DNA of 7,942 nucleotides from Eubacterium sp. (GCA_023663915.1 JAMPGN010000195.1:1-7942); one strand, 5' to 3'. Shown: positions 1 through 6,108, counted from the stretch's first letter. Program-made: numbers and translations. Notes: generated by a model not told the origin, from the sequence alone.

Positions 1-8
1 AAGTCAAA

Positions 9-773
9 ATGGAACTGATATTAGACCGGGTGACAAAACAGTATAAAAATAAGATTGCGGTAGACCGTCTGAGCACAACTCTAAAAGAAGGTGTGTACGG
101 GCTTCTCGGTGCAAACGGGGCGGGAAAGACGACTTTGATGCGCATGATCTGTGGTATCGCTGAGATCAGCAGCGGTGAGATATGGCTGGGCGGTGAGGAG
201 ATCGGGGCGATGGGCGGAAGATATCGGGATCTACTGGGATATCTGCCGCAGGATTTCGGGTATTACCCAAATTTCACCGCTATGGAATTTATGCTGTATA
301 TCGCATCCTTAAAGGGGTTAGACCGCGCATATGCCAAGGCACAGAGCAGGCTCCTTTTGCAAAAAGTCGGGCTGGCAGGTGAGATGCGCCACAAGATCAA
401 GACTTTTTCCGGCGGTATGCGGCAGCGGCTTGGCATTGCACAGGCATTGTTGAACGATCCGAAGATCCTTGTGCTGGACGAACCTACGGCGGGGTTAGAT
501 CCGAAGGAGCGGGTACGCTTCCGTAATATGATTGCGGATTTGGGAAAAGAGAGGATCGTTATTCTTTCCACGCATATCGTGTCGGATGTGGAAGAGATCG
601 CGGACTGGATATTTCTGATGAAGCAGGGACAGTTTATCGCACAGGGAACGTTGGACGATTTGCGGAAACACTATCTGGAAGTGGCAGGCGCGGACGAAAC
701 CGAAGTGTTTAATTTGGAAAAACTTTATCTGTTTTATTTCGAGGAAGGGGATGAGGAATATGATGCGGTATGA
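9..773 (+). CDS. ABC-2 type exporter, ATP-binding protein
   Basis: This 254-residue protein is the cytoplasmic ATPase that would power the permease encoded next to it. All motifs of an intact ABC domain are visible in order: Walker A GANGAGKT at residues 34-41, Q-loop Gln81, signature FSGGM at 133-137, Walker B ILVLDE at 153-158, D-loop LDP at 163-165 and H-loop His189. The short C-terminal tail, rich in acidic and aromatic residues (LYLFYFEEGDEE), is common in ATPases of ABC-2 exporters. The start at 9 gives a normal N-terminus (MELILDRVTKQY), but only eight bases precede it, so its ribosome binding site cannot be judged. The end overlaps the permease gene, implying co-translation. The substrate cannot be told from sequence; drugs, peptides or lantibiotics are all possible. 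The family is certain, the cargo unknown. Confidence 0.93.
   Translation: MELILDRVTKQYKNKIAVDRLSTTLKEGVYGLLGANGAGKTTLMRMICGIAEISSGEIWLGGEEIGAMGGRYRDLLGYLPQDFGYYPNFTAMEFMLYIASLKGLDRAYAKAQSRLLLQKVGLAGEMRHKIKTFSGGMRQRLGIAQALLNDPKILVLDEPTAGLDPKERVRFRNMIADLGKERIVILSTHIVSDVEEIADWIFLMKQGQFIAQGTLDDLRKHYLEVAGADETEVFNLEKLYLFYFEEGDEEYDAV
741..750 (+). promoter_or_regulatory. Ribosome binding site that decides the permease start
   Basis: The purine run GAGGAAGGGG lies inside the end of the ATPase gene. It touches the ATG at 751 with no spacer, so that codon is an unlikely start. It stands 9 bases before the ATG at 760. A weaker GAGG at 753-756 lies 6 bases before the ATG at 763. The start is therefore taken as 760, with 763 as the alternative. 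Confidence 0.6.
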
Positions 774-1965
774 GTGGAAAAAGATTTTTGAGCGCAGGCT
801 GAATGTGACCGCTATGCTGCTGGGATATATTTTGATCGGCATATGCGTGTTTAGCTATATTTCGCAGGAAAGTTTTTATGAGAAGGAGACGGACAGCTAT
901 ATAGAGGGAATCGAGGCGATCCGTTTAGACCAGGCGAGGGCGGAAAGCCAGACGGAGGTGATTACCGAAGAATATATGACGGAACTGATTGCGAAGATAC
1001 AAAGTTATCACATGGATTTGGATAGCGACGAGGCATACATAGAAATTGTCCGCCCGTTGGGGGATATCTTCTATTTTGCGGCAAAAAGCTATACAGATCT
1101 GCGGGAAAACATGATAGACAGAAATGCCTTAAATGAGATCGACTTGACAGACGGTGCAGGATTTTACGAGCATCGGATAAAGAAGATCAAGGATTTTCTA
1201 AACTGCGATTTTTCCTATGGCAATTATAAGGAAATAGAGAAGGAGTATTGGATCAAAAAGGCGGAAAATACAAAGATTCCTTTCCGGTGGGGCGGCAAAG
1301 GCGTTATGAGCAATGTATGGGAACTTACTTTTGTGGGCGTGTATCTGTGGTTCGTGGTGGTAATATGCGTAAGCCCTGTTTTTTCAGCCGAGTATGAGTC
1401 TGGCGCGGCATCTTTGCTGCTTACGACGAAGTATGGAAAAGACAGGCTGATTCGGTCTAAGATTGCAGTCAGTGTGCTTTTTACAGTGGGATATCTGACT
1501 GGCGGAGCGGTGCTGGGCGTAGGTTCGACCGCGCTGATTCTCGGAATGCCGGGCGCAGACTTGCCGGTTCAGTTGTGGGATTCGGTGATACCGTATAATC
1601 TTACGGTAGGACAGGCGTGTCTTGGTAACTTTGCCTTGATTCTGCTGATTGGGATCACGATCGCATTGGTACTACTGTGCTGCTCTGCAAGATTACGGTC
1701 TTCCCTTGCGACACTTGTTATCGGTATAGTGATTATTATTGCGCCGGCATTTTTCCGCATGAGTAAAGAGAGCGGTCTGTGGAATCATATCAATTATCTG
1801 TTTCCGGTCAGAGCGGTTAACTTGAGGGAAATGTTAGGTTCGTTTGTGAGTTACACGGTCGGGAATGTGGTGGTCTCCTATGCGGGAATGGTGGTGATTG
1901 TGTATGCGACAATCAGTGTCGGTGCACTTGTGTGGATACGGGGAGGATTTGTGAAGGGGCAGTAG
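760..1965 (+). CDS. ABC-2 type exporter, membrane permease
   Basis: This is the membrane partner of the preceding ATPase, 401 residues from the ATG at 760 (404 if 751 is used). Six hydrophobic segments are visible: one near residues 17-35, then five from about residue 190 onward (about 190-208, 236-260, 290-308, 316-332 and 372-393). Between the first and second lies a charged domain of about 150 residues, probably extracytoplasmic. The stretch EYESGAASLLLTTKYGKDRL after the second helix matches the cytoplasmic motif typical of ABC-2 permeases with one early and five late helices. The gene overlaps the ATPase gene by 14 bases, so the two are translationally coupled. It ends 29 bases from the stop of the convergent PBECR4 gene, with no clear terminator in between. 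The transported substrate is unknown. Confidence 0.88.
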   Translation: MMRYEWKKIFERRLNVTAMLLGYILIGICVFSYISQESFYEKETDSYIEGIEAIRLDQARAESQTEVITEEYMTELIAKIQSYHMDLDSDEAYIEIVRPLGDIFYFAAKSYTDLRENMIDRNALNEIDLTDGAGFYEHRIKKIKDFLNCDFSYGNYKEIEKEYWIKKAENTKIPFRWGGKGVMSNVWELTFVGVYLWFVVVICVSPVFSAEYESGAASLLLTTKYGKDRLIRSKIAVSVLFTVGYLTGGAVLGVGSTALILGMPGADLPVQLWDSVIPYNLTVGQACLGNFALILLIGITIALVLLCCSARLRSSLATLVIGIVIIIAPAFFRMSKESGLWNHINYLFPVRAVNLREMLGSFVSYTVGNVVVSYAGMVVIVYATISVGALVWIRGGFVKGQ

Positions 1966-1994
1966 AGCAGGCGTTTATGCTGTAAATTCAGATT

Positions 1995-2651
1995 TCAAAA
2001 TATTTTCTGTGTGATTAGTCGCTCGATTTCTTCTGGGAAAAGATCGTTTTGTATATCGATATCTTTCTTTTCGAGTTGCGAATATTTTTCATCTGTGTAG
2101 CCTTTTGACAAGACGGCATAAACCTTTTGTACAGGGGCGGCGACTACGTCACGAATATCTTTTTGCAGAAGCGTATTGGGTACGTTTAGCCCGGTGTTGC
2201 GGTCATTCACAAAGCCGATACAGCCGCATACGTTTCCGACTGCCTTTTCTGAAAAAAGTTTTGCTCCATGACCAGTAAAATCTCCGATCATGGTGGTGTT
2301 GTGTTTTAGATTCATCATATATTCTAATATGTTTAGTTTTTGGACGGTGGAGCCGTTTGTGGCAAATTGGAAATCATTTTCGACTAAACGGTTGTTAAGG
2401 CATTTTTCGTAAAAATAAATTGCGGATGATACGTTGAAACGGTTTGTCTGGACTCCCGTTAAATGCAGAAAATTATGCCGATGAAATGTAACTTCATAAC
2501 CTTTTATGGGTAAAATGTGACAATCATCGTGTAATCGGCTTTTGACTTCAAGTGGTGAACCATAGAGAAAGAGAATTTTTTGTTCGTTCAGATTTTGGTT
2601 GTATAATAAGGCGGATTTTGTCATGATTTGTATTGCTTTTCTTTTGTCCAT
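1995..2651 (-). CDS. PBECR4-family BECR-fold RNase-like protein
   Basis: This 218-residue soluble protein has no signal peptide or membrane segment. I recognise it from pattern memory as a PBECR4 domain (phage Barnase-EndoU-ColicinE5/D-RelE-like nuclease 4). The supporting blocks, in order, are HNFLHLTGV (59-67), FYEKCLNNRL (80-89), a GST..KLNIL segment (100-109), MIGDF (121-125), EKAVGN (135-140), GFVNDR (146-151), VPNT (157-160) and KDIRDV (164-169). PBECR domains were defined in polyvalent proteins of phages and conjugative elements but also occur as single genes in Firmicutes; activity on RNA is predicted, not seen here. The start is supported by AAAGGA at 2659-2664, 7 bases upstream. The gene is visibly more AT-rich than trp: one 60-base line inside it (2281-2340) has 18 G+C, against 36 for a line of trpB (4501-4560). 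This fits separate acquisition. No antitoxin-like partner is adjacent. Confidence 0.72.
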   Translation of the reverse strand: MDKRKAIQIMTKSALLYNQNLNEQKILFLYGSPLEVKSRLHDDCHILPIKGYEVTFHRHNFLHLTGVQTNRFNVSSAIYFYEKCLNNRLVENDFQFATNGSTVQKLNILEYMMNLKHNTTMIGDFTGHGAKLFSEKAVGNVCGCIGFVNDRNTGLNVPNTLLQKDIRDVVAAPVQKVYAVLSKGYTDEKYSQLEKKDIDIQNDLFPEEIERLITQKIF

Positions 2652-2682
2652 AGATGTGTCCTTTACCTGTATTTTAGAAATG

Positions 2683-2711
2683 TTTTAAAGATGCATTTGT
2701 ATAGGTGACAA
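2683..2711 (-). promoter_or_regulatory. Possible sigma-70 type promoter of the PBECR4 gene
   Basis: On the - strand, TTGTCA (2706-2711) and TTAAAA (2683-2688) are separated by 17 bases. They lie about 30 bases upstream of the PBECR4 start codon and just after the trp-side terminator. The -35 resembles consensus but the -10 is poor; TTTAAA with a 16-base spacer is an equal choice. The location is the main support. Confidence 0.3.
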
Positions 2712-2731
2712 TGATTTGCCAATCCGATATT

Positions 2732-2772
2732 AAAAAGGGAATGTCTGTGCCGCAGCTACAACACTCCCTTTT
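2732..2772 (-). terminator. Rho-independent terminator, probable end of the trp transcript
   Basis: On the - strand, AAAAGGGAGTGT (2761-2772) pairs with ACATTCCCTTTT (2733-2744) to give a 12-pair stem that includes one G-U pair. The loop is 16 bases, and the second arm runs into five U (2732-2736). On the + strand the G-U position becomes an A-C mismatch and no T-run of similar quality follows, so the element suits - strand transcription. It lies about 330 bases after the trpA stop and before the PBECR4 gene, so it most likely closes the trp operon. Confidence 0.7.
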
Positions 2773-2781
2773 CATGGTTGA

Positions 2782-2884
2782 TTTTTCCGTTGTCTGCCAA
2801 CTTCCGGCACCTATGTCCGGATAATATATCAGGTTTTTCCGTTGCCTGCCAACTTCCGGCACCTATGTCCGGATAATATATCAG
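2782..2884. repeat. Two-copy tandem repeat, period 52 bases
   Basis: A 51-base unit at 2782-2832 is repeated at 2834-2884 with a single difference (T at 2793, C at 2845). Each unit contains three overlapping short inverted repeats; in the first copy these are GTTG/CAAC (2789-2792, 2798-2801), TGCC/GGCA (2795-2798, 2806-2809) and TCCGG/CCGGA (2803-2807, 2817-2821). The near identity implies a recent duplication or strong conservation. It lies in the presumed 3' untranslated region of the trp transcript. An open frame across it merely translates the repeat. Confidence 0.9.
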
Positions 2885-2990
2885 ATTTTAGGTGTCAACC
2901 CACCGCTGACTACAGCTTTTATAGCTACATACTACACTAGAATAGTATAAAATGCAACTACATTTTAATATATGCATATATATTTTTTTT
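2885..2990. other. AT-rich non-coding stretch with palindromes
   Basis: No credible gene is visible here. There is a 6-base inverted repeat ATACTA/TAGTAT (2929-2934 and 2943-2948, 8-base spacer). A perfect 14-base palindrome centred on TGCA occupies 2968-2981 and is followed by a run of eight T. TATAAA-like hexamers occur, but no -35 stands at the right distance on either strand, so I do not call a promoter. Confidence 0.5.
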
Positions 2991-3103
2991 ATGTAATAGA
3001 AAATTCCTACGCAAACTTCGAGTTCGCGACGAGTTTTCTTAAGATGCATGGCATCTCTTAGGGATTACTCATAATCTCGCAAATAAGCGTCAGCTCGTTT
3101 TTT
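2991..3103 (-). repeat. Dispersed structured repeat, copy A (trpA 3' end)
   Basis: Copy A matches copy B at 5091-5193 in the same orientation. The 81-base core (3017-3097 against 5105-5185) has four differences. Homology continues at 2991-3005 with two differences, after a 12-base length difference (extra bases in copy A around 3006-3017). Internal pairing includes AGATGC/GCATCT with a 3-base loop (about 3042-3056) and a decayed hairpin at 3081-3100. The trpA stop codon (3102-3104) falls inside the T-run at its edge, so the element begins where trpA ends. Confidence 0.9.
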
Positions 3104-3875
3104 ATGCCCTCAACGCCTCCTTCATCGATTTCACATATTCCCCAATATATTTCGGCGCTTCCTTTCCATGTTTCTCCAATAATTTAATAATTGCAGACCC
3201 CACAATCGCGCCGTCGGAAATATCCGCCATTTTCTTAGCCTGTTCGGGCGTGGAGATGCCAAAGCCGATCGCGCACGGGATATCGGTATTGCGGCGGACG
3301 ACATCGACAATCGAGGCAAGGTCGGTATTGATTTCGCTCCTCATGCCGGTGACACCCAGCGATGACACGATATATAAGAAACCTTCCGCCTCTTTTGCGA
3401 TCATGGCAATACGGTGTTCCGAAGTCGGCGCAATAAGCGATATCAGATCCACACCGTACTCGTGGCACAGAGGAAGAAATTCTTCCTTTTCCTCAAAGGG
3501 CAGGTCGGGCAGAATCAAGCCGTCCATTTCAATGTCATGGCACATCGAGAGGAATCGCTCCGTACCATAGGAAAAAATAACGTTGGCATAAGTCATAAAT
3601 ACCATTGGAACTTTGATGTCCCGACGGAGTTCTTTTACAAATGCAAAAATCTTATCGGTGGTGATGCCGCCACTCAATGCGCGGATATTAGCGCCCTGGA
3701 TAACAGGACCTTCCGCGGTGGGATCGGAAAAGGGGATACCGAGTTCGATCAGGTCTGCGCCATTTTCTACAGCGGCGCGGACGGTGGCGGCGGTCGTTTC
3801 TAAGTCCGGATCGCCACAGGTGATAAAGGCGATAAATGCCTTTCCGTTTTCAAAAGCTGATTTTATCTTACTCAT
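3102..3875 (-). CDS. trpA: Tryptophan synthase alpha chain
   Basis: TrpA cleaves indole-3-glycerol phosphate to indole and glyceraldehyde 3-phosphate and passes the indole to TrpB through the alpha2-beta2 complex in the cytoplasm. The 257-residue TIM-barrel protein has normal length. Visible landmarks are FITCGDP (17-23), the catalytic segment [10 protein letters not shown] (43-52) with Glu44 equal to Salmonella Glu49, Tyr168 at the place of Tyr175, and the phosphate-binding parts GFGIS (204-208) and VGSAI (225-229). The second classical acid, Salmonella Asp60, is Glu55 here (TAEGP instead of LADGP). The start at 3875 is preferred over upstream in-frame codons because it has a strong binding site and overlaps the trpB end by 8 bases (ATGAGTAA), the usual coupled arrangement. 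It is the last gene of the operon. Confidence 0.96.
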   Translation of the reverse strand: MSKIKSAFENGKAFIAFITCGDPDLETTAATVRAAVENGADLIELGIPFSDPTAEGPVIQGANIRALSGGITTDKIFAFVKELRRDIKVPMVFMTYANVIFSYGTERFLSMCHDIEMDGLILPDLPFEEKEEFLPLCHEYGVDLISLIAPTSEHRIAMIAKEAEGFLYIVSSLGVTGMRSEINTDLASIVDVVRRNTDIPCAIGFGISTPEQAKKMADISDGAIVGSAIIKLLEKHGKEAPKYIGEYVKSMKEALRA

Positions 3876-5058
3876 GGATATCCTCCCCTCTGTAACGTGC
3901 GATCGCGGCACAGTCCTTATCCCCTCTTCCGGAGATGGTGATAACGATAATCTGATCTTTCTCCATCTTGGGCGCAATTTTGATGGCATGTGCAACGGCG
4001 TGTGCCGATTCGATAGCCGGAATAATGCCTTCTGTCTTGGCGAGATACTCAAAAGCACACACCGCCTCATCGTCGGTCACGGGTACATATTCCGCTCTGC
4101 CGATATCGTGCAGGTAGGCGTGCTCCGGTCCGACACCGGGATAGTCTAATCCGGCGGAGATGGAATAGACCGGCGCGATCTGACCGTATTCATCTTGACA
4201 AAAATAGGATTTCATACCGTGGAAAATACCGAGTCTGCCGGTGTTCATGGTAGCCGCAGTCTCGAAGGTGTCGATTCCTCTTCCAGCCGCCTCGCATCCG
4301 ATCAGTTTCACGGATTCCTCTTCGATAAAATGATAGAAACTTCCAATCGCATTGGAACCGCCACCTACACAGGCGATGACAGCATCGGGCAGCCTGCCTT
4401 CTTTGGCGAAGATCTGTTCCTTGATCTCTTTCGAGATGACCGCCTGAAAATCACGGACAATGGTCGGAAAAGGGTGTGGTCCCATTACCGAACCGAGGCA
4501 GTAGTGGGTATCGGAGATGCGGGAAGTCCACTCGCGCATTGCCTCCGAGACGGCGTCTTTCAAGGTGGCGGTTCCCGATTTGACAGGAATGACCTCGGCT
4601 CCGAGCAGACGCATACGGTACACATTAAGCGCCTGGCGGATGGTGTCTTCTTCGCCCATGAAAACAACACACTCCATTCCCATCAGTGCGGCAGCGGTCG
4701 CCGTAGCAACGCCGTGTTGTCCGGCACCCGTCTCGGCGATCAGCCGTGTCTTTCCCATCTTTTTGGCGAGAAGCGCCTGACCGAGCACATTATTAATCTT
4801 GTGTGCGCCTGTGTGGTTGAGGTCTTCACGCTTGAGATAGATTTTTGCACCGCCGAGGTCTTTGGTCATTTTCCCGGCATAATAGAGTCGGGAGGGCCTT
4901 CCGGCATACTCGTTAAAAAGTTCGGACAGTTCCCTGTTAAATTCCGGGTCGTTTTTGTAGTGGTTATACGCTTCTTCCAATTCAATTACGGCGTTCATCA
5001 GCGTTTCCGGAATGTACTGACCGCCGTGTATGCCGAAGCGTCCGTTCGGGTTTGTCAT
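3868..5058 (-). CDS. trpB: Tryptophan synthase beta chain
   Basis: TrpB condenses indole with L-serine to tryptophan using pyridoxal phosphate. The 396-residue product is standard length for the TrpB1 type that works with TrpA. Key residues fall on Salmonella numbering: PLP lysine Lys87 in HTGAHKINN, Glu109 in AETGAGQHG, and Asp305 in AGLDYPG. The PLP phosphate loop GGGSNAIG is at 232-239, and SGRGDKD at 376-382 holds the serine that contacts the PLP ring nitrogen. The start at 5058 has AAAGGAG 8 bases upstream and gives the normal N-terminus [10 protein letters not shown] longer frame reaching 5142 only translates the dispersed repeat lying upstream. trpA follows with an 8-base overlap. The gap of 178 bases to trpF is filled largely by repeat copy B. 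Confidence 0.97.
   Translation of the reverse strand: MTNPNGRFGIHGGQYIPETLMNAVIELEEAYNHYKNDPEFNRELSELFNEYAGRPSRLYYAGKMTKDLGGAKIYLKREDLNHTGAHKINNVLGQALLAKKMGKTRLIAETGAGQHGVATATAAALMGMECVVFMGEEDTIRQALNVYRMRLLGAEVIPVKSGTATLKDAVSEAMREWTSRISDTHYCLGSVMGPHPFPTIVRDFQAVISKEIKEQIFAKEGRLPDAVIACVGGGSNAIGSFYHFIEEESVKLIGCEAAGRGIDTFETAATMNTGRLGIFHGMKSYFCQDEYGQIAPVYSISAGLDYPGVGPEHAYLHDIGRAEYVPVTDDEAVCAFEYLAKTEGIIPAIESAHAVAHAIKIAPKMEKDQIIVITISGRGDKDCAAIARYRGEDIHE
3882..3888 (-). promoter_or_regulatory. Ribosome binding site of trpA inside trpB
   Basis: GGGGAGG on the - strand lies 6 bases before the trpA ATG at 3875, within the last codons of trpB. This fixes the trpA start and supports translational coupling of the two synthase subunits. 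Confidence 0.8.
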
Positions 5059-5066
5059 GTAAAATG

Positions 5067-5073
5067 CTCCTTT
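5067..5073 (-). promoter_or_regulatory. Ribosome binding site of trpB
   Basis: AAAGGAG on the - strand, 8 bases before the ATG at 5058. It selects this start over the in-frame codon at 5142, which lies inside the repeat. Confidence 0.8.
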
Positions 5074-5090
5074 CATTAAGAGAATTGTGT

Positions 5091-5193
5091 ATGTGATAGG
5101 AAATTTCGAGTTCGCGACGAGTTTTCTTAAGATGCAGGGCATCTCTTAGGAATTACTCATAATCTCGCAAACGAGCGTCAGCTCGTTTTTTTT
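5091..5193 (-). repeat. Dispersed structured repeat, copy B (trpF-trpB spacer)
   Basis: This is the second copy of the element at 2991-3103, in the same orientation, 77 of 81 core positions identical. It sits 43 bases after the trpF stop and 17 bases before the trpB ribosome binding site. It lacks about 12 bases present in copy A near 3006-3017. Two hairpins are perfect here: AGATGC/GCATCT around 5130-5144, and AAACGAGC/GCTCGTTT with loop GTCA at 5169-5188. A longer-range pairing of CTCG- and CGAG-containing ends is possible. The structure and conservation suggest a folded RNA or DNA element rather than coding sequence. Confidence 0.9.
5169..5193 (+). terminator. Terminator-like hairpin reading on the + strand
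   Basis: AAACGAGC (5169-5176), loop GTCA and GCTCGTTT (5181-5188) form an 8-pair stem. The T-run covers 5186-5193. It has the form of a Rho-independent terminator for + strand transcription, which is antisense to the trp genes. No + strand gene precedes it, so it may act on antisense RNA or may simply be part of the repeat. On the - strand the stem persists but only three U follow. Confidence 0.4.
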
Positions 5194-5236
5194 ATGAGAT
5201 GCTTGCGTGCTAACTCATGAGATTCATATTGCGCTG

Positions 5237-5923
5237 TCAATGCCCACAATCCGGTTGTCGCACAGCATCTACAAAAGCCTTCATTTTATCGATATCTTTA
5301 TATCCGTCTGTTTCAATGCCGGAACTGACATCGACGGCATAGGGGCTCAACTTGCGGACAGCATCTTGGACGTTGTCTGCGTCAAGCCCGCCTGCAAGAA
5401 AATATGGACGGTTTATCTTTTCCAATAATTTCCAGTCGAACACTGTACCAGTTCCGCCTTGACCGGAATCCAACAGGACATAGTCGGAACTGCTCGCATT
5501 TGCGGCGGCTATATCTTGTGCGCTATCAATGCGGTATGCCTGGATCAGAGGACTGCCGACAGAAGTCACTTCGCCAGTCATGGATGGTTTGCGGAAAGAT
5601 GATGTTTCGTCAACCATTGCCGGTTTGCTGATCAGAGCGCGAAGCTGCCGGATGTAGTCTTCGGATTCGCCACCGTGTAGCTGGACAATATCGATGATAC
5701 CATCCCTCAGAAGTCTGGCTATGGTTTCGGGCGCTTCACGAACAAAAACACCGACTGCCTGGATAGATGGGTGAAGCAGCTTTTTCAATGCGGATGCCTT
5801 TTCTATACTGACATAACGCGGACTTTTCGGGGCGAATACAAAACCGATATATTCCGGTTTCAGATCGTTTGCGGCTTCGATATCGCAAGGTCTGGATAGA
5901 CCGCAGAGTTTTATTTTTGTCAT
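5237..5923 (-). CDS. trpF: Phosphoribosylanthranilate isomerase
   Basis: TrpF converts N-(5'-phosphoribosyl)anthranilate to CdRP by an Amadori rearrangement in the cytoplasm. From the ATG at 5923 the product has 228 residues. Family landmarks are KLCGLS with catalytic Cys7 (5-10), GFVFAPKSPRYV (27-38), VGVFV (57-61), VQLHG (80-84), LLDSGQGGTG with the expected acid Asp152, FDW (162-164), AGGL (177-180) and VDVSSGIE (197-204). It is longer than the usual 200-210 residues because about 24 residues (roughly 101-124) are added between the helix after QLHG and the strand LIQAYRI. The start is chosen because MTKIKLCG is the family N-terminus and GGAG stands 4 bases upstream; a GTG at 5983 in the same frame would add 20 unlikely residues. 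The spacers on both sides are long for an operon gene. Confidence 0.94.
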   Translation of the reverse strand: MTKIKLCGLSRPCDIEAANDLKPEYIGFVFAPKSPRYVSIEKASALKKLLHPSIQAVGVFVREAPETIARLLRDGIIDIVQLHGGESEDYIRQLRALISKPAMVDETSSFRKPSMTGEVTSVGSPLIQAYRIDSAQDIAAANASSSDYVLLDSGQGGTGTVFDWKLLEKINRPYFLAGGLDADNVQDAVRKLSPYAVDVSSGIETDGYKDIDKMKAFVDAVRQPDCGH

Positions 5924-5924
5924 A

Positions 5925-6044
5925 TTACTCCATTCTGGAGCGTTTACGCGGCGGGGTGCCGCAAATTTGTGACGCTCCGACACAAATCTGGATCGGAACC
6001 TGTTCAGACTGTGAAATAATCAGTACACCCATGTGGTTTTTCAA
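5925..6044 (-). CDS. Possible 39-codon small ORF coupled to trpF
   Basis: A TTG at 6044 preceded by AAGGGAG (6051-6057, 6-base spacing) opens a frame of 39 codons. It ends with TAA at 5925-5927, one base before the trpF ATG. The peptide begins MKNHMGVLIISQ and ends with a basic stretch (PPRKRSRME). I recognise no family and it contains no Trp codon, so it is not a classical trp leader peptide. The good ribosome binding site and the TAATATG junction suggest reinitiation at trpF. It could also be chance, as it crosses a run of hairpins. Confidence 0.25.
   Translation of the reverse strand: MKNHMGVLIISQSEQVPIQICVGASQICGTPPRKRSRME
5928..5997 (-). promoter_or_regulatory. Overlapping alternative hairpins before trpF
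   Basis: Several inverted repeats cannot all form at once. They are ATTTGTG/CACAAAT (5965-5971, 5981-5987), TCCGA/TCGGA (5976-5980, 5993-5997), GGAGCGT/ACGCTCC (5937-5943, 5972-5978) with GCGGC/GCCGC nested inside (5948-5952, 5958-5962), and CTCC/GGAG (5928-5931, 5937-5940). The last would cover the trpF ribosome binding site. The arrangement resembles a switch controlling trpF translation, but no ligand or factor is evident and function is inferred from pairing alone. Confidence 0.35.
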
Positions 6045-6108
6045 ATGAATCTCCCTTCATGCATTGGCGAATGTGATGGTCAGGAATAGGTTCGTACAGC
6101 TTTGATGA

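Noticed and set aside
1966..1994. A terminator between the permease and PBECR4 genes
   Set aside because: Only a 4-pair AGCA/TGCT hairpin without a T-run is present in the 29-base gap.
2674..2862. A 62-codon open frame on the - strand
   Set aside because: It mostly translates the tandem repeat and the terminator stem, and has no ribosome binding site or recognisable family.
3613..4149. A 178-codon open frame on the + strand opposite trpA and trpB
   Set aside because: It is antisense to two conserved overlapping genes and crosses their junction; composition is that of a shadow frame.
4195..5079. A 294-codon open frame on the + strand opposite trpB
   Set aside because: It is the antisense shadow of a highly conserved gene in GC-rich codons. 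The protein is not recognisable and no binding site was seen.
5059..5142. An N-terminal extension of TrpB by 28 residues
   Set aside because: These codons translate part of the dispersed repeat, the family N-terminus begins at 5058, and the good binding site lies between.
2991..5193. The repeat pair as a transposon carrying trpBA
   Set aside because: The copies are direct and partly coincide with gene ends. No transposase and no flanking target duplication are visible, and trpBA fits the normal operon order.
5924..5983. An N-terminal extension of TrpF from a GTG
   Set aside because: MTKIKLCG is the normal start, and the 20 extra residues come from the hairpin-rich spacer.
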